From Bolinopsis microptera (taxonomy: Eukaryota > Ctenophora > Tentaculata > Lobata > Bolinopsidae), in the NCBI RefSeq assembly GCF_026151205.1, contig NC_087076.1, positions 3,869,902-3,929,901 of the forward strand: a DNA stretch of 60,000 bases. The letters run 5' to 3'. Positions 48,105 to 55,835 of this stretch are shown here, piece after piece. A model generated the notes under the pieces. That model was not told the DNA's origin and did not search any database. It saw only the letters and a list, made by a program, of their open reading frames with translations. The translations under genes were made by a program, and so were the position numbers. How positions within the stretch are numbered: the stretch's first letter is position 1; the number at the start of each line of letters is the position of its first letter.

Positions 48105-49740
48105 TTATTTGTCAGGCTGACCCACCTGACAACCACAATACAAGATCAGCCAACATGGGAACATGGTTACCCCAAAACTTAGAATGGCTGACTTTACCAT
48201 GAGTGTGATGTGTTTGCGGGGAAAGCTTAAACGTGCACTATTAACGTGCAATAATCAACATAGCCACGCCCTGCTTGATTGAACCGTAAAAGATTTTGAC
48301 TGCAACAATATTGTCTTCGAAAGATCACTACTTGCTGGTCACACACATGTCAGCAAAATTCCCCTAGTCTAGTATTTTCCAAGTCTTGTTCTGTGAGTAA
48401 AGTACAGGGTGGGCCAAAAGTCAGTGTGCAAACATTGGCCTTAATAGCTCAGTCACTGAGTGCTCAATTGAAATACTTCCTTCTGGTATGACTTAGTACC
48501 ACTACTGGTTCGAGGAATTTGTCAACTCGAAAAATATTCGCGTTCATTTTTTTCAAATGGAGGTTCATTTTCACATTTATTTGATAGTTTGGATAGTCGG
48601 ATCAAGCTAAATTTTATTGAATTGTGTTTGGATATTCGAATTACGTTTGTCCTGAAAGAATTAGAACTGTAGCTTCTCAGATGACCGAGATATGAAGCAT
48701 AACGAGTTTATTCATTACGTGTGATCAGGTGATTGGTTTACCTAATCACGTGATAAGGTGCCCCCGTTAACTACCCCGTTAAACATTATGGGAATTGTTA
48801 AGGGTGCCCAATTAAGGTGTCGTGTCACGGTGTCACATAATCACCCAGTCAATTTTGTTAACGAGATACACAAAATGCTTGATAACTTCGTCATTTCTAA
48901 TCCGTTTTGCCTCATGTTTTCGGATCATATGCAACATTTGATAATCTACCGTCTCTGAAAAAATTAGGCGTTCAGCATGTTCAGAGAAAACAATATAGGT
49001 GTTTTAATATTGAATGGGCGTGGTCTAAAATATTCGAATTTTCAAATTTTGACGACGGAATCCTCGAACCAGTAAGTACAGTATGCCATCTGCAAAGCAA
49101 CAGCTCTCAAATATAAAACACGGCGGAGGTATAAGACCCAACGTTTGCACACTGACTTTTGGCCCACCCTGTATGTGTGAGAAAGTCTTTAATAAAATAA
49201 AATGAATATTGTATATTTTTGAATTTTTAAGATTTAATTTGATAATGCAGTATAAAGAAATTTTTAATTAGCACTGTATAGTTTAAGATATTTATAGCTT
49301 ATTATAACCATTGATACAACGACCATAATTTTTCACCAGCTCTCCAATATCCATCTTAAAGTTGCATCTTATATCCTCAAACTACACAATTTAAACTTAG
49401 GCATATATAGTGTAGACTTTCTGTCACAACAAGACTGTAACCCATAGTAACAAACACAAACAGAACCCCTAACGTCTGCTAACAAATTTCTTCTGATCCT
49501 CATATGAGCCCTGTCTCTAAAAACTCAACTGAACTAGCGTTTTGGTGTGTGCAAAAGCTTTCAGGCACGCACATTCCCTGCCCCGTTATTTACCTGTCCC
49601 TTCAAAATCAAACTAACAGTCAAGGACAAAAAGTCATACACCAAATGAGCATTATATTTTTACAAATTGTTTTACATCTCTTTATTCTGTAAAATGTGCT
49701 AAAAATTAAATTTCTTGTTTCATTGAATTTCTTGTTTCAT
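48105..49740 (+). mobile_element. LINE family B, 3' end copy 2, with nested TA-target element
   Basis: TTTGTCAGGCTGACCCACCT at 48108 matches the start of the 3' UTR at 51426. The rest matches 1-740 and 51540-52267 except for a 769-bp insertion at the TA of AGTAAAGTA (48403). The 3' end has the two TTTCTTGTTTCATTG units. No RT sequence is present, so the copy is heavily 5'-truncated. Confidence 0.85.
48405..49171. mobile_element. Tc1/mariner-type MITE, 767 bp, with TA duplication
   Basis: The ends are CAGGGTGGGCCAAAAGTCAG...and its reverse complement, identical for 29 bp and then matching 4 of the next 5. TA flanks both sides (48403-48404 and 49172-49173). Copies of the host LINE at 179-195 and 51690-51710 keep a single TA, giving the empty site. 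No transposase frame of useful length is present, so it is non-autonomous. A damaged relative is at 1006-1575. Confidence 0.93.
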
Positions 49741-50036
49741 TGAATTAACTGTGTGTTGATACTGTGCGGCTGAGGCGTCTAAACGAGGATTGAACACCTC
49801 ACAGCACGATTTCATGAAGATCATGTGTGCGCTTACATGATGCATGAGTTATAATCCAACATTTGAGTAAAATAACAAGATTTATATTTGATATTTTGTG
49901 TGTAGTGTGTGTAGCTTACGTTGCAATTATCGAGCTCCCTTATCTTTTGTAACTTAGCGATAAGTTCAGTTTGCTGCTACCGCGTAGTTAGCCTTTGCGT
50001 GTGTAATTGTACATTATTATACAAGTACACCAGGCC

Positions 50037-52627
50037 ATGGAGGATGATCTGAATTTGACCCGATCTCAGAAGAAAATCAAGGATTTCAACTACGAAGAAA
50101 AGGAAGATGTAGAGGGCTGTACTGAAAGATGGTTTACTTCGATGGCAAGAGAACTGAAATTAGAAAACTTCGAAATTCGTGGAAATATGGACCAGGAAAT
50201 ACTCATGTCTACGTCTATCTATAAAAGGTATATGGCAAACTGGGTTATGCAAGCAGCAGACCTCGTACGACGGCAGAGTAGTCAGATGAGCGCTATGATG
50301 GAAATCGTTGAGTGCCTCAAGACGGAAGCACTAGCAGACAAGGAAAAGATGGTCAGGTTGCAGGACCAGTTGCTAGTGCAGAAGGACGAACAACTACAGT
50401 TGTTTAAGACGTCAGTTGAAGAGACAGTACAAACAACGGTGGAGACAGGAATTAAGAGCTACAGTGCAGCTGTACAAAAGAACAGCACAAGTGGCGCGGT
50501 CTGCAACAGTAAAATTCTGAAGAATGTAATGAAGAGTGTGGCTGCAGAGGAGGACAGGAGCAAGAATCTGATAGTGTTTGGTCTGAAAAGGGTTCAATTC
50601 TTGGACCTCTCCTATTTCTTCTTTATATGAACGACATCACAAACAGTTCTAAACTAGGATCATTTGTTACCTTTGCTGATGATACCAATATATTTGTTGT
50701 CGGCAAAACAAAACGTGAGGCATATGAACGAGGAAATGAGCTTCTGTCATCATTACAGTCTTATATGAGAGCGAATAAGTTACATATAAACATGTCCAAG
50801 TGCTGCTACATACACTTCAAACCCACCATGGCAGGTTCTAAATCAGAGATTTTATCACACCCTGAAGTTGTACTAACTATAGACAACTTTCCAATCAAAA
50901 AGGTTTCATCCGCAAAATTTCTGGGTGTTATAATTGACGAGAACCTATCATGGGAAGATCACATCAAAGCTCTTAAGCGAACTCTAAATCATTCCACATC
51001 CACTTTATGTAGACTCCGCTGCTCCCTTCCAGAATTTCTACACCAACAATTATATTATACCCTGTTCGAATCACATCTTTCCTACTGTATATCTGTATGG
51101 GGTGGGGCAGCGAAGCAACGTATAAGCTCATTATTTACTGCTCAGAAGTACTGTCTCAGAGTACTATTTGGTGATAGACTGGCGTACCTTGATAAGTTTA
51201 AGACTTGTGCACGTACTAGGCCTATAGGACACCAGAAACTAGACAAAAAATTCTTCATAAAAGAGCACACCAAACCGATATTCAAGCATAATAATATTCT
51301 AGCTATATAAAATCTATATACATACCACAGTTACCTCGAGCTCTACAAGATAATGAAATTCCGTGCTCCAATATCCTTACATGAGGGTTACACATGTTCA
51401 TCAAGGAAACCCTGCCTTCTAATCTGTCAGGCAGACCCACCTGACAATCACAACACTAGATCAACCAAAATTGAAAATTTTTAACATCTTAACCCCAAAG
51501 TTCAGAATGACTGATTTTACTACTAGTGTAATGTGCTTGCGAGGATCTAGCTAATCAACATAACCACGCCCTGCTTGATTGGACCGTAAAAGACTTTGAC
51601 TGCACAAATACTATTTTCCAAACGTTATAACTGGCTGGTCACACACATCTAAATTAAATTACCCTAGGCTACTGTTTTCCAAGTCTTGTCCTGTGAGTAA
51701 AGTACGTGTGAGAATGTTTTAATAAAATGAATGTATATTTTTGAATTTTTAAATTTTAATTTGAGAATGAAGTATAAAGAAATTTTTAATTAGCATTGTA
51801 TAGTTTAAAATATTTATAGCTTATTATAACCATTGATAAATTTAAGCCATAATCTTTCGCCTGCTCTCCAATATCCACCTTGAAGGTGCATTTTTAATCC
51901 TTGAACTACACAATATAAAATCAAGCATGTTTTAGTGTAGACTTTTTGTCACAACAAGACTGCAACCTAGATAGTAAAAACTTTAAACAGAACCCCTAAT
52001 GTCTGCTAACAATTTTTCGTATAGTCCTAATGTGAGCCTTGTCTCTAAAAACTTAACTGAACTAGCGTTTTGGTGTGTGCAAAAGCTCCCAGGCACGCGC
52101 ATTCCTTGCCCCGTTAGTTACCTGTCCTTCCAAAACCAAACAAGCAGTCGAGGACAAAAAGTCATACACCACATGGGCATTATATTTTATGAATTGTTTT
52201 ACATCTTTTTATTCTGTAAAATGTGCTAAAATTAAATTTCTTGTTTCATTGAAAATTTCTTGTTTCATTGAAAGAAGAGGATGAAGAACAGCTACCAGCT
52301 CTGGTAACCGCACTATTGGAGGAGATCGGGGAGAAACCTCATTTTGAAGCGACTAGAGTCGGCTGGAAGAGGCCAGGTACGGTTATCCGACCAGTCAAGA
52401 TCACCGCCCCAAGCTCAACAGCAGTTCATCAGATTCTGATGAAAACAGGGAGACTGAAGATGGCTGATGCACACAAAAATGTATGGATCTGTCCTGATAG
52501 ATCCAGTGAAGAGCGTGCAGCAAGGAAGAACGTGGTAACTGACCTGAAGAAGAAGAGGGCTGAACAGACTCATCTCGACCACTACATCCGTAACGGGAAG
52601 GTCTGTAGCCGGGTTAAGAAGACACCA
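50037..52627 (+). pseudogene. LINE ORF1 (coiled coil plus RRM-like domain), split by another LINE
   Basis: The first part, 50037-50588, begins MEDDLNLTRSQKKIKDFNYE and holds a long helical, coiled-coil-like section. It then reaches an RRM-like start (DRSKNLIVFGLK). The second part, 52269-52627, continues EEDEEQLPALVTALLEEIGE and GWKRPGTVIRPVKITAPSST, ending RVKKTP before a stop. The pair reads as one ORF1 RNA-binding protein once the 1.68-kb insertion is removed. Such proteins coat LINE RNA in the RNP. Whether it belongs to the same element as the AlkB-SGNH ORF about 700 bp downstream (after undoing the inversion) or to a different LINE is unresolved. Confidence 0.85.
50589..52268 (+). mobile_element. 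5'-truncated LINE family B inserted into ORF1
   Basis: The insert starts inside the RT motif (GGTTCAATTCTTGGACCTCT encodes GSILGPL), contains the catalytic FADDTNIFVV, and covers the C-terminal region with ISVWGGAAKQ and CLRVLFGD. A TAA after NNILAI (51308) is premature, since NLYTYHSYLELYKI continues in frame. A deletion near 51400 then leads to the 3' UTR (51420-52267) and the terminal TTTCTTGTTTCATTG pair. Host ORF1 reads ...GGTCTGAAA before and AAAGAAGAGG after, so at most about 4 bp (AAAG) are duplicated. Confidence 0.9.
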
Positions 52628-52644
52628 TGATGACGTAATTCATG

Positions 52645-52890
52645 TTTCTCGGACACCACCGATCAGTATAATATATACTTGTAGGGGTATTTTAAGAGTT
52701 AACAGACGTTATCTGTATTTGAGAGACAATTATATTATATACATACATTATTATTTGATTGTTTCACACTTTTCACATTTCATTTTATTACTAGGTGGAG
52801 GTGATGTTATTGAGACTTTGGGCGGCCAAAAAACTCTTGTTCTGAAAGTTGTCCTCTGTACTTGTTTCACTGACCCACGCTTTTTAGCAT
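52645..52890 (+). repeat. LINE-associated dispersed repeat, copy 2 (cut at TAGCAT)
   Basis: This matches 30940-31190 and stops precisely after TTTTTAGCAT, where poly(G) begins. The continuation seen at 31185 (TAGCATTTATACATTTCGG) is found inverted at 55085-55108. Confidence 0.85.
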
Positions 52891-53417
52891 GGGGGGGGGT
52901 CCAAGGGGAACTTTGGGGAGTTTTGGGGAACTTTTTTTTGGGGAACTTCAGGAAACCTGGGGGACTTTCCCAAAGTTCCCCAAAAAATTATCAATGAAAC
53001 AAATAATTTTGGGGAATTTTGGGGAACTTTTTTTTGGGGAACTTCAGAAAGTTCCCCAAAATTCCCCAAAGTTCCCCAAAGTTCCCCAAAAAAATTATCA
53101 TGCCAAAAAAATTATCATGCTGCAAGTATCAACAAGTAAGTTAAGATTATACCTTAAATAATAACATAATATACATGTTAACATTAATGGGTATTAATGT
53201 ATATTAGAGAAATTTTGAATAATTTTGAATAATTTTGAATAATTTTGAATAATTTTCAAGAATAATTTTGAATAATTTTGAATAATTTTGAATAATTTTG
53301 GGGAATTTTGGGGAACTTTGGGGAGTTTTGGGGAACTTTTTTTTGGGGAACTTCAGAAATCTTGGGGGACTTTCCCAAAGTTCCCCAAAGTTCCCCTTGG
53401 ACCCCCCCCCCCCCCCC
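52891..53417. mobile_element. Poly(G)-capped inverted-repeat element, 527 bp, mismatched flanks
   Basis: It starts with 9 G, then TCCAAGGGGAACTTTGGGGA, and ends with the reverse complement followed by 16 C. Internal GGGGAACTTT and AAAGTTCCCC units repeat many times, and a (AATAATTTTGA)n tract lies at 53214-53300. The flanks are TAGCAT on the left and TAACAT on the right, which are not a duplication of each other. Each matches a 6-bp sequence at the far junction (ATGCTA and ATGTTA at 55103-55119) where only GGGGG remains. Confidence 0.75.
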
Positions 53418-54678
53418 TAACATATAGACTTTTTCCAGTAGCTGATACAGTTTTGGTTTCAGATCCTTCGATTTTACTGAATAGAACATCACAGGTACTG
53501 CCTAGTGATATAGTGAAGATGTTACTATCAAACATTAGTGAGGCTTCGTTGTCCGAATGCTTCGGCAGCTCTGATTTCTCGTCAAGGTAGCGATTCACTA
53601 AACACTGATTAATGACACTTTCAGGGAATTTGGCCTGGATGAGCGAAACAAGTTCAGTTAGGGGTTCAGGGATGTTTTTGGATATAGGTTTTGCAGCTTT
53701 GGCTCCTGAATAGTTGTATGCATCCCCAAAGCTTATGACACCATGTCCTCTTTCTGAGTTTGCATCAAACTGTTCACTGAATGTGTCAAGGTATTCAGTG
53801 AGTTTATCCGAAAGTTCTTGGGCAACAAAATCTGGTGTGAATGACTCAATGTGACCAATGGAGGTGTCTATAGGATTTTGCACTGTATGTAAGTCAATCT
53901 TAGGATCTGGTTTTTCGATATTGATATTAGGAAGGCCTATTGGGAAAAAAGGAAATGCAGTGTTACGTGGTACATCTGGAGTTGACATATCTGATGGTTT
54001 CATGTACTGATCAATGGAGAGAGTCAGGGTGTTAAGCTGGCCACTGATTGATTTGAGAGTGTCATTGTGCACCTTATCTCTCTTAAGAATGCTATTTTGA
54101 ATAGCCTGAAGGGATTCATGGAGGGTAGCATTTCCAGAAATGGAGTCAGCAGCTACAGAAGAAGCAACTGCTGCTTCATCGATGGGGTTGTCACCGATAG
54201 ACAACCTTTTACCCCCTATTACTGCACATACTTTCTCTGACAGAGAAAGTAGGGACAGAAGGCCGTCTGCCAGGGTATATTTGTTAAGTGTTGAACAGTT
54301 TTTGATGATTGTAGGGGTCAACGTTGCAAATTGGTCTACTTCTACTTTCAAAGTACTACAAAAGTTCAGTTTGATATTGTCTACTTCAGATCGTAGGTTT
54401 TTTGAATGGGCCAAAAGAATTGTATCAAAAGGTGTTGAAGCATTGGTACAAAATGAAACAAAACTGCTTACGTCTGCTTCACAGTCCTCAGGGGTTCTGT
54501 TCTCTGCAACAGCTTCTGAGGATTCAGGTGCAGCAGGGGCAGCTGATGTCTGATTGTCTTTAATCTGGGACCCCAAATCATGCCTTTCATTGTCATTTCC
54601 TTTGTTATCTTCCTGAAAGACATAATTTGAGGTACCCAGCCCCACTGGCTGTTGATCGGTTTGACCGGATTCCACCAT
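53418..54678 (-). pseudogene. LINE ORF: helical N-terminus plus AlkB-like dioxygenase, C-terminally cut
   Basis: ATG at 54678 opens about 420 codons on the minus strand. Residues 1 to about 240 are low-complexity and helical. From about residue 318 an AlkB-type 2-oxoglutarate/Fe(II) dioxygenase fold is readable: FGDAYNYSG, IPEPLTELVSLI, CLVNRYLDEKSELPKHSDNE with the HxD iron ligands (about H374, D376), then IFTISLGSTCDVLFSKIEGS. AlkB enzymes oxidatively demethylate nucleic acids. The frame ends at TGKSLYV, where poly(C) begins (53417). The next residues of the domain are found at 55119 on the other strand. The frame beyond 53418 into the G-rich element is spurious. Confidence 0.82.
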
Positions 54679-54896
54679 TCTCAAAGTGAGATGGGGTTGA
54701 GCAAGTTCGAGATAGAGACTGCTCAGCGGTTTCGGGTCCTCAAATTATTTGTTATATAGTAGTGTTGAAAATATTAAAACGCCATATTAGTTACGCCACT
54801 GAGTAGCGCATCTCGCCGATCTAGCGTCGTTGCAAGAAGCATAATTGAGTGCGCGGCGCAGCACAGTAACGCATCGCGCTACAAGTATCGGCGCAC

Positions 54897-55010
54897 ATAT
54901 CACATTACACATTATTTTATACAGAAACGGAAAAAATTATAACAGGCCCATGGATGCCCTAAAATTATTATCTGGTGCTTGAAAAAAGAAATAGTATTCG
55001 GAAATATGGC
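54897..55010 (+). repeat. Segment shared with the 5' part of LINE family A
   Basis: TATCACATTACACATTATTT to ATTCGGAAATAT is nearly identical to the reverse complement of 17480-17592, where it leads into the PHD-bearing ORF2. Here it is followed instead by the inverted dispersed repeat. Between 54679 and 54896 no gene is visible; a lone hAT-like end GTTACGCCACTG lies at about 54788. Confidence 0.75.
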
Positions 55011-55015
55011 AATAT

Positions 55016-55108
55016 GATTTTGATTTGAAACTTTTACAAAATAGCAAGTATACAAATGTACAGCAATTCGAACAAACATATAAAATGGGCCGAAATGTAT
55101 AAATGCTA
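55016..55108 (-). repeat. Inverted remainder of the LINE-associated repeat
   Basis: The reverse complement reads TAGCATTTATACATTTCGGC and so on to TTTCAAATCA, matching 31187-31270. It is the missing continuation of the copy ending at 52890 and is the direct mark of an inversion with breakpoints at 52890 and 55108. Confidence 0.85.
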
Positions 55109-55118
55109 GGGGGATGTT

Positions 55119-55835
55119 ATGAGTAAGCAATCTCAGTCTGTTTGGCAACATCAAATAGATCAATCTCCAACCACACGTGAGAAAAGATATAGTGTTACAT
55201 TTCGTTATGTTACATCTAACAACGAAAATGCAACAATAATAATAGGAGACTCCAACACTAGATTCTTGAAATTCGGTAGTGGGAAAGGACGTTTTGGTCA
55301 TAGAATGCCAGGGAAAAGGGTAGAATGTTTTATTATTGATATGATTAACCCAAGTTTGTGTGAAGGTTACAGAAATATTTTTATTCATTGTGGAGTAAAT
55401 GATATTAAGAAACGGAGCTCAAATATCGAGCAGTGTGCCAGTGATCTCAAGGTAAAACTTGATGATATATGTCGTAAATGTCCATACTCCAAGGTTACCG
55501 TTTCGCCAGTACTACCCACTAAGTTTGGCTGGTTGAACGAGAAAGCATTATATTTTAACAAACTTATATTTCAATATGTTGACATGAACCCAAAGGTGGG
55601 AACTCTAGATTTTAATGAATTTGTTGGTGAAGATGGTAAACTAGCTGACCAGTTCGGTCGTTTCAAGGATAAAAGTGATGCCATCCATCTTGGGTCTACT
55701 GGTATCTTTAAGTTGTCTAGGCTAATAGTGGATAAAATACAGCGCAATCCAATAGATGGGCGCCAATTTAGTGATATTGCTAGGAGTAAAGTTGGGATGT
55801 TCAATTCACGTATTCAAAGAGCTCCGAAACCATGA
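55119..55835 (+). CDS. LINE B ORF1 remainder: AlkB C-terminus plus SGNH/GDSL esterase
   Basis: The present ATG is an internal Met created as a start by the break. Residues 1-31 carry the end of the AlkB fold: WQH with the distal iron-binding His (H11) and RYSVTFR (R23, R29), the pair that binds 2-oxoglutarate. An SGNH hydrolase follows: IIIGDSNTRFLKFG with nucleophile S45, IFIHCGVNDIKK (Gly-x-Asn-Asp block) and SDAIHLGSTGI with the Asp-x-x-His pair. SGNH esterase domains are known in ORF1 of CR1-type LINEs and may aid membrane or lipid interaction. Its TGA overlaps the ORF2 ATG (ATGA at 55832), suggesting coupled translation. Confidence 0.88.
   Translation: MSKQSQSVWQHQIDQSPTTREKRYSVTFRYVTSNNENATIIIGDSNTRFLKFGSGKGRFGHRMPGKRVECFIIDMINPSLCEGYRNIFIHCGVNDIKKRSSNIEQCASDLKVKLDDICRKCPYSKVTVSPVLPTKFGWLNEKALYFNKLIFQYVDMNPKVGTLDFNEFVGEDGKLADQFGRFKDKSDAIHLGSTGIFKLSRLIVDKIQRNPIDGRQFSDIARSKVGMFNSRIQRAPKP

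Noticed and set aside
52884-53492. Several ORFs rich in Gly, Pro, Phe over the G-rich element
   Set aside because: They are translations of GGGGAACTTT repeats in various frames and carry no protein signal.
54140-54553. 137-codon plus-strand ORF
   Set aside because: It is antisense to the AlkB-bearing frame, which has recognisable motifs; a shadow frame.
55115-55119. Twin-priming 5' inversion of the LINE
   Set aside because: Twin priming would leave a 5'-truncated flank at the left junction; here both junctions carry poly(G) and swapped 6-bp repeats, and the left flank continues a LINE-associated repeat at TAGCAT.
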